A DNA stretch of 64,000 bases from Ciona intestinalis (lineage: Eukaryota > Chordata > Ascidiacea > Phlebobranchia > Cionidae). The stretch lies in NCBI RefSeq assembly GCF_000224145.3, contig NC_020177.2, positions 253,526 through 317,525 of the forward strand, read 5' to 3'. Below the pieces are notes generated by a model. The model was not told the DNA's origin. It did no database searches and saw only the letters and a program-made list of their open reading frames with translations. Within the stretch, counting starts at the first letter, position 1, and each line of letters opens with the position of its first letter. Shown here in pieces: positions 1-14,100 of the stretch. The position numbers and the translations under genes are program-made.

Positions 1-191
1 TCTGAATCACTTACGAGTGTTCTTTTTAACAAAAATACATAAACTTAATTGTGTGATCGACAACACACAATATCTGTAACACCGCCGTCTGTTGTTGTGT
101 ATTTCCGTTTTAATATTTAAAAATAAAATGAATTCAAAGTTTCTGTGCGGTAAAAATAGTTTAATTCGACCCCAAACATGTACTTACTTAA

Positions 192-385
192 CCACGCGTG
201 GCTGGAAAACGATAGTCATTATAATACGGGTGTTTTGTTTTATACACCACGTGTCCGTTTACAAGTTACCACGTATGTAACTTATTTCTCCTCGCATGGC
301 GGGGCAACGACAGTCGTTATAACACGGGTGTTATGTTTTATACACCTCGTGCCCGCTTACGAGTTGCCACGTGTATATAACTTAT
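192..385. repeat. Two tandem units of the GGGTGTTTTGTTTTATACACC repeat family
   Basis: Two diverged ~95-bp units lie head to tail. Each runs from a GGCTGG or GGCGGGG motif through CGTTATAACACGGGTG-like sequence and TTTTATACACC to GTCCGTTTACAAGTTACC-like sequence. Related pieces recur through the window, for example near 5588, 11475, 19130, 25430, 27975, 29295, 33060, 53165, 60945 and 62095. They match the 3' half of the SINE-like element at 24583-24845. No gene is seen in 1-1210. Confidence 0.65.
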
Positions 386-1210
386 ACAACACGACACCGA
401 ACCGTTTTCCCCAAGTCTTGCATTGTATTTGTTCCGGTCTTGCGGCGCATGCGCAATAGCGCCGGTCCAATTTCAACGGTTGGAACAAATATATCACTAA
501 AACACCGGTCCCAATCTGCAATTTCCGCAGACAGATCGCTGGCATTTAATTAATACTTATGTTGTGCCGACGGCACAATGCTTCGCGATTATCTTTAGAT
601 TTTATATAGTAAATTCATTATATACCCTGGTGGCGTACAGCTTTTACTTTTTGTAGGTAGCTTGTGTGTTTTGGTTTCTCTTTTACCCGCAATGTCTCGT
701 TACTTCGAAATATGGTTAATCATTCACTGGATGTTTAAATTCACCAGTGGTTTAAGTAATTGGATTATGTAACAACGAGATATTGTTGGTAACGTGTCCG
801 TGCTGCTGCCCTTATTGCCATTATTTTGTAAGATTGGTTTAAACTATAGTGGGTATTGTCATTTAAATATTCGTCACGTCCAAAGATTGAACCACGAAGC
901 TCCATACATGGTAACTCATAAACGCACTATGAAGAATCTCGCATCGACACAAAGCACTCGTGGTATAATAATAATATTCCTTTTTTTTGTATCTCCACTG
1001 TGGTTAACTGTTGCAAAGATTTTGGAAAAAGGTGGAACAACGAAAAGATATGTTATTGCCACAAGACGACATCAATTGGAAATCATGCCTTTATTTATTT
1101 AAGTGGTGTTTTTTACCAGCATATACATACATTTCTGTGGGGTAAAATGGGATATCGTTTAGCACCCAAATCCTATAAATAATAATGTGTCCTATATCAC
1201 CCCACTGTGC

Positions 1211-1400
1211 TATACAGTAGGGTGGGGAAGACAGGACACCTTTAGCACATAATATCCGATCGTATTTTAAACAATTAACAACGGTCTATAGGAGTCGTGA
1301 GGATGTAGTTTTATAATTCTTTGAATGTTCCTTGTATACTATTAAATGGGACGAGATAAAAAGAATGTAATGGTGCCCCATATTACCCCACCCTACTATA
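1211..1400. mobile_element. Small inverted-repeat element (MITE family A), copy near myosin VI
   Basis: About 190 bp bounded by TATACAGTAGGGTGGGG on the left and CCCCACCCTACTATA on the right. The interior contains the family hallmark AAACAATTAACAACGGTCTA. It is non-coding and typical of the family found some 20 times in this window. Confidence 0.8.
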
Positions 1401-1511
1401 CATTCATTTAAAAAACGAATTACGACAGCGTATGTACATTCATGGTTCGCAGGTTTATGTCTGAGCCAGTGACGTCACCGCTATCGAGAGAAAGCGTCTG
1501 CCGCTATTTAC

Positions 1512-1516
1512 AACAC

Positions 1517-1547
<31 letters not shown>

Positions 1548-1558
1548 ACGCACACACA
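1512..1558. repeat. CA microsatellite
   Basis: A run of CA dinucleotides with a few G interruptions, continuing in weaker form to about 1590. Confidence 0.95.
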
Positions 1559-1880
1559 TTCGCACGCGCTCTTATAAAACACACAAAGCGCTCATGTGCG
1601 TCTGGTGTATGGGTAAACTGCACGAATAATGTCGTCGACACTGACTTACGTTTGGAGGGTGTATTGTAGCTTCATGAATAGCGATCCATGTTTTTGAGAG
1701 CTAATCATGTTTAAGTTTGTATGTAATGCTGTGTTTTCCAATACCTGACTATGTTTACCTCAGTCCAGTGGTAGATAATAGGCCAACCAACCAGCATTGT
1801 CATAAGGTGTATTAATACAGCTAGCGAATATAGCATCTGATACCTCATACATGTACTACAACTTAATGAATATATTTTTT

Positions 1881-1935
1881 TATACAACTAGTACCAAAAT
1901 TATAATTAATGAATATTTTTGGTACTAGTTGTATA
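1881..1935. repeat. Perfect 19-bp inverted repeat (hairpin) upstream of myosin VI
   Basis: Arms 1881-1899 (TATACAACTAGTACCAAAA) and 1917-1935 are exact reverse complements around a 17-base loop. The hairpin lies about 240 bases before the myosin VI start codon. It may be a relic of a short palindromic element or a structural or regulatory site; its function is unknown. The rest of 1401-2115 shows no gene. Confidence 0.8.
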
Positions 1936-2115
1936 CTCTTTTTAAGGTCATACTGAAACCAAAAGGAAATAAGATAAAGGCCCATCTTAGAGGTTACAAT
2001 TAGTTATTGGTTAGCATATAACATAGGGACGAACTCTTCACTAGCACTGAATCTTTTAGCCAATGCACTTGATTTTTTATTGATACATAATTATCTCATA
2101 TTTTTATGTTTCTAG

Positions 2116-2177
2116 TTTAATGGTTTGTTTATGAATAGTTAGGGTTTCAAATGTTGGAAAGCGCTTGACTTCCCATC
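2116..2177 (+). promoter_or_regulatory. Candidate myosin VI 5' leader with three tiny upstream ORFs
   Basis: A T-rich tract ending TTTCTAG (AG at 2114-2115) lies 62 bases before the myosin VI ATG and looks like a 3' splice site. It could be the acceptor of a 5'UTR intron or of spliced-leader trans-splicing, which tunicates use (known); no leader exon can be seen. The 62-base stretch contains three ATGs, each closed before the real start: 2120-2134, 2131-2142 and 2151-2168. Low certainty without transcript data. Confidence 0.35.
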
Positions 2178-5100
2178 ATGGATAACGGGCGTATCGTGTG
2201 GGGTCCGCACGCCGACCATGGTTTTGTCTTGGGGACGATCACTGATATCGGTCACAACACAATCACTGTACAACCTACAGCTACAAATGTCAAGGTGTGG
2301 TGTGAAAAGTTAATTGGTACCCGAAGTCTGAAAAAAAGTTCCTAAGGTCCCAAGAATTCAGAACCTAAAAGTTCGTGGCAACTGCCACCGACTTTTACAG
2401 CTAGCTTAAATAATATGGAATTAATGTAACAGACTTTAGCAATGAAAGTTCTTTTGTAAACTTAAAATTGTCACAGAAGACAAAACCATATTAACGCTAA
2501 AATAAAATGTTTATAAAGACTGGCTTTTTTATGTTAATTCCTATATCTTTGATTATTTAGTTTTTGGGATAAATTTAAGAGAAAATAAGATTTATGTTGT
2601 GTATTTTTGCAATAGTTCATATGATACTATATTTGGAACTTTAGTATTACAATTGCTAAATGATAAATCCCAATCCACATACTACAAAAGTAAAAGTCTA
2701 TAGTAACATATTAGGCAAAAACGTGTGCAGCAAGGAAATTATATACAAAACACTAAAACTTATAAACATATTTATTATGCAGCCGATCACAGCTTCATAT
2801 AACCAAGTATTTCCTGCCGAACCGGACACAAAGAAAGATGCAGATGATAATTGTTCGTTGATGTATCTCAATGAAGCTACACTGCTTCATAATCTGCGTT
2901 TACGTTACAAAAAAAATAAAATTTACGTAAGTTATTTTTATTCTGGCTGCTAATTTTAAACCAGTTAAAAAAGACTTTGCTTGGACTTCAAGTTGCATGA
3001 AAGTTGAAGGAGTAATAAAGTGAAAGTTTTCTAACACAGCTTGCTTAAAACCACTTCCATGGCACTCAGTTCGAGAAATATTGAACCAAAAAATTTTATT
3101 CTATTCTATATAGTTAAGATCCTGCTGTGAGGCTATTTACCCCAAAAGATCTTGGGTCATATTTTTCTAAGAAATAGGCCCATTATCACAAAGTTTTATT
3201 TCCCATAAGGCCATAACCCTTGGTTTTATATGGAACCTGCGATATAGGCCTATCACCCCAGCAGTTATTTATCATCATTTTATTTTTTAGACCTATGTTG
3301 CGAATATACTGATAGCAGTGAACCCGTACCAAGATGTTCCTTCCTTGTACAATCAACAACAAGTGAAAAACTACAAGGGAAAGTCACTTGGTGTTCAACC
3401 TCCTCACTGTTATGCTATAGGTAATGCATAATCAGTGGGGTAGCTAGAAAAAAAGTTACATATGTTGGAACTTTGATCTTAAGATTTTAATATAATATGA
3501 AAGGCAATGATACAAACATACTTATATTCTAAATGTATCTCATTATGACACGCTGATTGTAAACACTTGAACAAAAGTTGAGACGTTCAATAATGTTGGT
3601 TTTGCTAAATTAGTTTGTGGGTTAAACCACCTAATTGAGGGGCTGTCACTCTAACAAACATTTGAACATCTATTTTTTTAGTTGGAACTTGAATATGAAA
3701 ATGTTTTATTGTGTTTGTATTTCATAAACTGTATTATAAATGGTAGATCGGAAACCTGGTACACATTATGTTTCTGAAATATTTAATTTTTTTGACATTG
3801 TAAACACTAAAAAAAAACTTTAACAAGACAAACTCAGTTAAAATTAAAAAAAAGGATATTAGTTTATGTTTTGCTTTAAACAAGATAACAAAAACATAGG
3901 AATACAAAACAACAATGAAAGTTTGTTGAAATTATAATGACAAATATGTAACTTATCAGATAAATATCTTGAAATTGGTCCTCTAGCTTTGGCAGTGCTT
4001 ACACAGTCATTTCAAGTATGGCCCATTGTATGGTACTTTGCTTGTTTAGATATTTTACGTCAATGAATTCTCCACCGGCAGTTGTTAAACATTAACTAGT
4101 ATGTGTATTTGTGGTAGGAGGAACCCAGCACTGACGCGCCTTGTTCGATATTGTTGGATGACGTTATACTTGATAAGTCAACCTATAATGAAATATTTAT
4201 TACAATTCCTCTAAATTGCTTATGGTGTGGCTTCAAAACCAACGTTAATGCTGATTATTTAAAAATTAAAATATTTCAACATTTGCTTCATGATCTGGTC
4301 TTGCTGGAAAAATATTTTAAAATGTGTGAAATGGTATTCTGTAAAGCAGTAATGGGTGAAATATAGATAAAGAGTTTAGAGGTTAACCATTTTAAATGTC
4401 ACATGTTTAGAATAAATGGATTCTGGGGCTGTGGTCCATTAAGTCAAATGCCATGTCGTTTATTCCACTAAAAACTACATGTGTAGCAAATGGTGTAATA
4501 ATGTTAGATAATAAATTGTGTTCTTATCTTTAAAAAACACCATGGACATTGATGTTTTGCTTTCTTGTTTCTTTAACTGAACCTAAGACCAAAAAAAGGC
4601 AAAATGCCATTTATTTAATTATGTGGCAAAGTACAGTGACATTTATTTAAAGGTTCGGGCTTTACACAATAAATAGGCCGAATTAAAAAATTGCTTAAAT
4701 ATAAAATAGTCGCCAATATCTTACTGCATAAAATAACACTGGTTTGATTGTTTTCAATTTAGAATTCCAAATATAATCTATAAATGTTTTAGTTCCAAAC
4801 CTCAAACACAATTCCCAAACCTTGAACATTATTCCCTCACAACAAAACTTTTTTTTTTAATGTTCTGTATTAGTTTGTTGATTGTTCTTAGATAATAACA
4901 TACCTGTATTAGATGGTATTAGATAATAACAGATCATCATTAAAATAATTTCATTTCTTGTTTTACCCAGCTGACAAAGCCTACAGAGACATGAAGGTTT
5001 TGTCGATGTCTCAATCTATTATAGTGTCTGGTGAAAGTGGAGCAGGAAAAACCGAAAACACCAAGTTTGTTTTGAGGTATCTGGCCGACAACTATGGTGC

Positions 5101-8100
5101 GGGGGATGACATTGATAAAAGAATTGTTCAAGGTAAAAACTTGTTGTAAAAATCTATGCTGTGGTAAAATTCAATCTGCGGTAAAAATCTAATATGTCCA
5201 TGTCTGCTGCAAATTTTGCCATTTTAATTTCCCATATTTTTATTTTACGAAACTGCGAAAACGAATAGTCGAAAATTTCATCTAAAGATTAATTGGGTTT
5301 TACTAAAAATGCTTCATCTACTATGTACTGTTTACATTAGTGATGTGGCAATTGGCAAAGCACTCTACAATTGATGTGTCACACAGGTTTTTAGTTTTAT
5401 TGACTTTTAATTTTATTCTCAGCGAATCCAATTCTTGAAGCATTTGGAAACGCGAAGACGATGCGTAATAACAACAGTAGTCGGTTTGGAAAATTTGTCG
5501 AAATTCATTTCGTTAAGGTTGGTCCAACATACAATATCTGTTTTATATTGAAGACTTTTGATATTCATTAATCATTAATTATTTATCCTTGTGTGGTGGG
5601 GCAAGTCCTTTGCTCATCGTGTGTGGTGGTCATATACACCTACACACCTATCAGTATAAAACTTTGTGGTTCAACAAGCTTCAACATCGGTTGAGGTTCA
5701 AATAGAAGCCCCTGGGTGTTGGTGTAATGGGCCAACCCTGGTTAAAATCCTAAATTGTGTGGCATGATGTGTGACCTTATCCCTACAGAATATAATGTAG
5801 CAAAACTAACCCCTACTGTTTGCATTAGTGTATGGAAAAGTACACAGACAATTACATGCGTTAAATTGTTGAAACAGAACCTTCATGCCATTTACCTAAC
5901 CCACAGAATTTTAATCTTCTTTTTATTAAATTTTCATAGTTTCATATATATAACCCAACTTGTACTTGCAGGGAAAAGTTGTTGGTGGTTTTGTGTCTCA
6001 CTACTTGCTTGAGAAATCACGAATTGTGATGCAAAATTCACGCGAAAGAAATTATCACATATTTTATCGCTTATGTTGTGGAGCACCCGATGATGTTCGA
6101 ACGAGGTTGCATCTTACAACTCCCGATAACTTCAGGGTAAATTACATCGATTGCTTATACATTATACAACTTAATTTGCTGCGGCATGACAACCGTTCCG
6201 ATGCTGTATTTGAGGTCTACAACAAACAATGTTAATAATTATTTCTTCTAATATTTAATCCACTTCACTTGCTGATTGGTCTTGGATGTACAAACTTTAA
6301 AAGTTTAATGTGGCTTTAAATTGATGTGATTTTCATGCTCCTTAAGCTCTTTCAATTTATTCTGGTAATTAAATAAATAAGTATATTGTATGTTTACAGA
6401 TAAACAACCAATAATACAGTTCTATAAAATAAATATTTTAATAATGTTTACTGTACTAAAAATAGGCATGTTTGCTTTTTAAGTTTTTGCGAAAACAAAT
6501 TATAAATAAGTTTAAGTTTGATAGTTATCTGAACTGGCATATATGTAAATACCTTGGTAACAAAAGTAAATTCTCACAACATGTATTGTTTACATTAGTT
6601 ATGTGATAAAGTGCTTAGACCATTGATGTGCCACATATACTAAACTTACTGAAAAGAATTCCACCAATAAATGCCATGGAACCTGAAAGCCAATGGTATA
6701 GCCATTGAAACAAGATATACATAGTTTACGAAGCAATTTATCAATGATGTGCCACAGACTTTCAGGTTCAGTGGTATTTACTACTCAAGTAAAGTTGGTG
6801 TATGTGGCACAGTATCAGTCCAAGCACTTTATCATTTAACCAACTTTTTCATAGCTGTTTCATGCCATTTGCTAAAATATCTCCACGAATTCCACGGTTT
6901 AAGTATGATAAACCAAAAAGTCTAAGTGCTCACAAAGTATCGTATTAAAGTGATTTTATTTTCCAGTATTTAAGAAATGGTTGCACTCAATATTTCTTAA
7001 CTGATGTTGAAGCTTCAAAAGTTAAAGGTGTATTATCTGATGAGGTAAATAATAAGTTTATGTTTCCAATAATGGATTGAGGCATTCAGCCATATTTAGT
7101 ACAATATGATTAGAATGTTTCCCAAGCTCCAAATTCAATGATAACAGTATTTAACCTAACTATTGCCCCGAGATACCAAGGCAACCCTGAAAACCAACTG
7201 TATTTTGTTCACTTTAAATTGTTGGATCCGGTTAGATGCTGTACAGTGTACATGTTTAGTTTGTAATATTGTTTTATTTTTTTTCTAAATTGTTATATAA
7301 TGTTATATTACTTTGCAGAGGCAGCTGAAATGTAGTTTATCCACTGCATGTATTAAAGACAACATTATCATTTTTAAAAGTTATAAATAATGTAGATGGA
7401 CTGGGATGTTACCTTTAGTCAGTGTTTCTCAACCGTAATAAACTTATCAATGTTTTCACCTCACAAAGTGACCCCATCAGAACTAATACATAATATAATA
7501 ACTGTTTTTGCCAAGTCACTGCAATGCTTAGTTTGTGATAGAAGTTATAAATGCACCAAGTTTAATAAAATATTAGTTATAAATGGTTCATCACAACTTT
7601 AAGTAGAAGTCGAGAAATTCAATGCTACATTTTTTTAATTCTTGGATATTTCAAAGCAAGCATTACATATATAACCTCTTGCAACCTTCTCCCTTTACAA
7701 AACCTAAAAACTTTTCGTATATGAAGACTTCATTTCAACATTTTCTAATTTTCCAATGCAGCACAAAAAGAAGGGTTCCCTGAATGATATTTTACTCAAC
7801 GATTACAAAGATTACGAACGTCTCTTGTCATCCATGAAGCAGATTGGAATCTCACATCAAGACATGATGGATATATTTCAAGTGGTGGCTGGTGTATTAC
7901 ATCTTGGTAATATAACATTTGAAGAAGCTGGAGGCTCATCAGGTAGAATATGATTGTGTTTTATATATCTGTAGTAGGCCAGGAAATTTACTGCGATATT
8001 TTGTCTCCTTACATTAGACATGGGAAGTTAAAGCCAATTGCATAGTACTCCATACCATAGCTTCAGTGGAAGTCAGTGATATTTGTCTTGAACTTTCATG

Positions 8101-11100
8101 TTCCTTTTTTTGTTTTATTTTATTATTCTTGAAAAAGTTTAGTTACAAAATCATTATTTCCAGAACCTGGTAAAATTATCCAATTTTGTAAAACTTTATA
8201 CCATCCTGTCTAGGTGGTTGCATGGTGAGTGAAGAAAGCAAAACATCAGTGAAGATAACGTCGGATCTACTCGGTTTAGAAGCAAATTCATTAACTGAAG
8301 CGCTCACTACAAGAAGCATGAGGTCTGCTGGGGAAACCAACACGATAAAGTAAGTTTATAATAAGCATTCAAATTCATGGCAACTGCTACTAATTATATA
8401 ATTTTGAGTTATGTAGCAACATATGTCAATGATTTAGCATTTAAGGTTGAAAACATGTTTATTAAAAAAAATTGTATATTTTAAAAATTTTTTTTGTTTG
8501 TTTAGAGTTCCGCTGAAACAAGCTCAATCATCCAATGCCAGAGAGGCGTTAGCAAAGGCCATATATTCGAGGTTGTTTGACCACGTTGTGTCAAGGATAA
8601 ACCAGTGTTTCCCATTCAAATCATCCCAGGGCTACATTGGGATCCTCGATATTGCTGGATTTGGTGAGTGGGTTCACCATTTGCAGTGTTGCGCAGTGGT
8701 TTGTTAATAAATTCAGTGTTGCACATTCTTAAAAACATACAAATGCATGTGTCTTTTTTAATTACCCAACAAAGTTAAATACATGGTGACTTGTAAGCTG
8801 TTGCAAAGTGTATGAAACAAAACACTTGGTTGTAAGCCTCTTGAACGAGAGTAGAATAAACTACTTTCAATTATTTGTATTCTTATATCTTATTTCAAAA
8901 TATGTCCAGAATATTTTGAGGTAAACAGTTTCGAACAATTCTGCATCAACTACTGCAACGAGAAGCTTCAACAATTCTTCAACGAACGAGTTCTACGAGA
9001 AGAACAAGAATTATACGCCAAGGAAGGCTTGGGGGTTCATGAAGTCACATATGCTGACAACCAGGACTGTATTGGTAATATTTGGTCAATTTATATAAAC
9101 TGTCTTTGCCAGGAATTGTAAAATTCTGAAACAGCTTTTTCGACAATTAAATTTTTTGTGCTGATGTTTCATTTATTGAAATGTTTTTATACAGCAGTCT
9201 TTAAAGTTAATGGTGGCTTTTAGCTATAAAACTTAAAATCCCATATTATGTAACTAAGAAATCCTAACCACTAACACCCAATTTAGGGCTTGGATTGATG
9301 AGATAACTTTTCCTAATTAAATACTCAAAACACGACATATTTACCCCCAGATTTGATTGAAGCATCCCGTGTTGGAATCCTCGATATTCTGGATGAAGAA
9401 AATAAACTTCCTGCATCATCTGATAATCATTTCACATCCGTTGTTCATTCAAAACATAAGAACCACTTCCGCATATCGGTAAGTTGCAAATGTGTGCAAT
9501 ATTTATTTGGGGCCTAAACTTCTCAAATCTCAATATTTCCTAATGATGTCTTGCCAAACGGCAGATGAAACATCGGAAATACACAAAGTTTTTTTACCGA
9601 ATGTGCCGCTAAAAGATTATTTACGTTATGGTAACAACACAATGGTCTCAATTCCCGTTTATACTTACCCAGTTTTTGAATGGTTTTACAGAATTTGCGG
9701 TGTGCAAACTTACCATTTATTTTTGAATGCCTAAACTTTTTCAGTTTTCATAAATTTATAACTTTTAGATCCCACGAAAATCCCAGCTCTCCAACCATCG
9801 TAACTTGAGAGATGATGAAGGATTTCTGATCCGACATTTTGCTGGAGCTGTCTGCTACCAAACCGTGCGTGATCCCAAATTTCTAAAACTAGTTTCTAAT
9901 TTTAAGTGCAATTTGTGAAAAAGAATTATTGATTAATGTGCCGAATGCTATATACTTTGGCTCTGTTTGTTTGTAAGGGATAAAATCCACCTAACAGCAG
10001 GGTAAAATCTGGTATTTTATTAAAACTGAGGTGCAAAAACATAATATTATGCCACTTCACACCATACACTCATATCAGTGAGCTTATTATTGCAACTCGT
10101 ATGTTAAAAATTACTTAAACTATTTTCATGTTTTAGGTTCAATTTGTGGAAAAGAACAACGACGCCTTGCACAATTCTTTGGAACAGTTAGTCTCCAGTA
10201 GCAGAAACAAATTAGTTTCACAAATTTTTGAAAATTCAAAAACGACATCCACAAAGGGGAAACTAGGCTTCATAAGTGTCGGTAACAAATTCAAGGTATA
10301 ACAACACCGGATAAATGTTGCGCAAATTGTGCTGCTGTCACCGCTTACGACGTAAATAATCATGTATTGTGGCTTTGAGCAATTGTTGTATGAGGCTGCT
10401 TAATTTATATAGCGATGATTTTACGTAGATGTCGGCACAAAATGAGACTGCACGAATTAATTCGTTAAACTTTGTAAGTGTTGGAAGTTTATTCAGGGTA
10501 AGTTGCTATTTGTATAATATTGCATGCATTGCTGTAGAGGTGCACAACTAATATGTGGATGCACGTCAGACTGGTTTGTATAGTTTTGTGGGGGTTGAGA
10601 GTTACTAACCAAAACTATGCAAACAACAGACTGGTTTCTAGTTTGTATAGTTTCGTACACTAGTTCCCAAACTGGGGTTTATGAATCTTTTATGCAGTGA
10701 CGCAGCCAGAAAAAAATAAAGGGGGTTTTAATTTCTAAAAAAAATACCTAAGAAACCCCCTGGTTACGACACTGTGTCTGTGAGAACCTTTGGTTGCTTC
10801 TGTGATGCTAAATTGCTTGCATGAAACTTTCTAGCTTTGTAGTTGCTGTAAGCAGACTTTTTAGCTCAATGACCAGATTTTGTTTTGCATTTGATATACC
10901 GATCATGCAATTTAATAGCTGCTTAACAGCATCTGACATGCAAAAATTAAAGGGCTTCAGAAGCCTATTATTGCTAAACTTAACGCCTCTTGTCTTCATT
11001 TATATTATAGATATATATACATTTTTTAATGTAAAAAATTTTAGACACAACTTGGTCAGTTACTTGAGAAGCTGAACAACACTGGATCGAGTTTCATTCG

Positions 11101-14100
11101 TTGCATCAAACCAAACTTATCCATGCAAAGTAGTTTGTTTGAAGGGGGGCAAATTCTAAGTCAACTGCAATGTTCTGGTGAATAAGTTAGTCTAGTATGG
11201 GTTGTGTCCTTACCCAAACTTTTCCCATGATTAGAACTTTAATATTGTTTATTTGCAATGCTGTAGGATTATGTTGGCGTGAAAACCCTAATATAAGTGG
11301 CAAATAAATGATGCAATTTAACATTTACTGTTTACGTAGGTTCTATGGTAAAGTAATGTTGCATTTGAAACCTTTTTTTAAAAATCAAGATGTCTTCGAC
11401 CCAATAGTCCGTTATGGGTTAATAAAATTGTTTCCAAAACAATTAGCGATTGCAGAGTTGTGGTCATAGCAAGTTGTAAACGGGCACGAGGTGTTTGAAA
11501 CAGAACACCCGTGTTATAACGACTGCCTATGCTCCGCATAACGAGGATAAACAACTTACATTCACTTCTTCATCTCATGATATATTTTTAGGAATGGTCT
11601 CTGTGCTCGACCTAATGCAAGGAGGATTCCCCTCACGTGCTCAGTTCAGCGTTGTATACAACATGTACAAATCCATTATGCCAGAAAAGTTAAAACGTCT
11701 GGATCCCAGGCTATTTTGCAAAGTAAGAATTTGTTCTTTTTTTTATAAAGAGAATATGTATAGCCCTTAAATGTGATAATGAAGATTGTAAGATTTATTG
11801 TCGAAACAGCAGCTTTTGGATAAAAAAGTTTCGGTTAAAATATTTTTTAAAGTTTTTTTATTCTTTATGGCTAAAAATGTCCATTTAAAAAATTAAGTGT
11901 CTAACGAGTTTTCATGCGAAGTAAAGTATTAGTTAAAAAGTAAATCAACCAATCAACTTACAGGCATTGTTTAAAGCTCTTGGATTGGACGATAATGATT
12001 TCAAATTTGGTTTGACAAAAGTTTTCTTCAGACCAGGAAAGGTGGGATGTTTTTTAGAAATGTGAAAATAAAAAATTATATTAATCAAAAAGTGTATTTA
12101 TTATAATATTGTAATATTTTATGAAATTTTTTTAAAGTGGATCTTCGCATTTGCACAAATTTATCATTTATCTATAACACGTATTTTTGTTAATTAAATT
12201 GTTAGATTTGATTAATACAAAATAATTTAGTTTACAACTTGATAAAGTGCATATTATGATATTCTGGCAACTCAAACTTTATGAACCAAATAAAAGCCTA
12301 AAAAACATGCATACAGGTTAGCTAGCAATGAGATTACCAGCAAGAATCGTGAACTTTGTTTTTTCTTTCGATTGATATGAATTTGATCAATCATAAAGAT
12401 GATAAAATATAAATATGTTTCAGTTTGCTGAATTTGATCAACTCATGAGGTTTGATCCAGAAAATCTGAAAATTCTGATAAAGAAAGTTGAGAAATGGTT
12501 GATCCGAGCTCGATGGAGGAAAATACAGTGGGGGGCACTGTCTGTTGTTAAATGTAAGTTTTTTTATACTGGAACCAAACTTAAGTAACTTTTCTATGAT
12601 TATACAAGTTTTTGTAACTTTGAATTAGTGCTTAGCAGCAGTTGGTAGAATAGAATTTTGGAGTGCTTGTCATAAGATACCAGATTCAAAGCAAGATGCT
12701 GCTACTATTGCGTTGTATTCCGGTGAATGTGCAAGATATTGATAGTAAATTGTTTCATCCCATTGGTCCCTATTGGTTTCCAAATCATCGGTGTTATGCT
12801 AAAAGCACCCAAAGGAATTGCTAAAGAGGCACCAGATGTGAATCTTTATTTAACTTTCCAGTGAAAAACAAATTATTATGGAGAAGACAGCAATACATCT
12901 GCATACAGAAGCACCTGCGTGGGTACATTGCTAGAAAGAAACACCTACCAAGGTAACGTTGTTTAAACTAACAAGTGTTTTCCCATTATTGTGTAGGATT
13001 CACCAAATACCTCATTTTATAAATACTTAAATAATACAGGTTTACAATGATGGGAAACTATAACAAAATGAAAAAAATATATAATATACAGAAACAAAAA
13101 TGTTATAAAAAACTATTGCATCAGATGAATAGAATAATATTTGTATCCTTAATGTTTTTTTTTTATTTTGATTTGATTCTGTAATTTTTTATCATTCTTA
13201 TCGGGTTGTAATAACATTATTAACATTTTATTTTTTTCTGGAAAAATTATTATTTTATACGTTTTTCAATGTTTTTAAAACTGTTAATTTTGTTTCTTGT
13301 TTACAGAATTCGTGGATTATTGAAAGTCCACCATCTTCTACGTCAACTTCCCAGGATGCGTGAAATGACTTCGGTGTTGAAGGAAAATAAAAAAGAAATG
13401 TTGGCCAAGGTGGAAAAGCATGAGAAAGATATCAAATCGAACATCGCTAAAATTAAGGTAAGTTTTATGCATCGTTTGTTTATTTTTAAATTTTGTGGCA
13501 TTAATTGTTTTCTTACATTTATGGAAAACATTGCTTTGGCAGGTAACTATCTCTTTTGACCTTAAAACTTACTGCCCTATTTTTACAATTATAATAAGTT
13601 AAAGATCATACCTGGCTCTGATACCACCACACGCAATAAGTCATACTGTACAAAGTTTTAAATGAAGAGGCATTCAACTTACAATTGTATTTACAGTAAA
13701 ACTACAATTGGCTGGGCCTGGGTTAGCCAACTATTTTTAGTTCGGTGAAAAAAATTACCTGTTTCTCTTTAACAAACAACTGAATTGGTTCGCATTACAC
13801 TAAACTTTGTGATTTTGTGACATTTAACACTTAATTTTAAAGACTCTCCACATTTATTTGCTAAAGAAATAAATCTCGAGAGTTTAATTAATACAGTATC
13901 ATTAGTTTCAAGATTTTTATCACATAAGTAATTGTTGATATATTATAATGTTGTTGATATCTCCCCAGGCTTCCATACTCAGCAAGGAAAAGATGGAGGA
14001 GATTTATAAGATGTTGGTGAAACAGGAGGAAGTGATCTTGAAAGATGTTCAGTCGAGGAAGATGGCCGAACAAGAGGCGGAAAAAGCGAGGAAAATAAAG

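Noticed and set aside
1442..1669. 75-codon ORF with His/Thr repeats
   Set aside because: Translation of the CA microsatellite.
13040..13145. Extra myosin VI exon after an ATACAG site between exons 19 and 20
   Set aside because: Open for a while in phase, but there is no donor at the end and the composition is intron-like; exon 20 joins exon 19 directly in phase.
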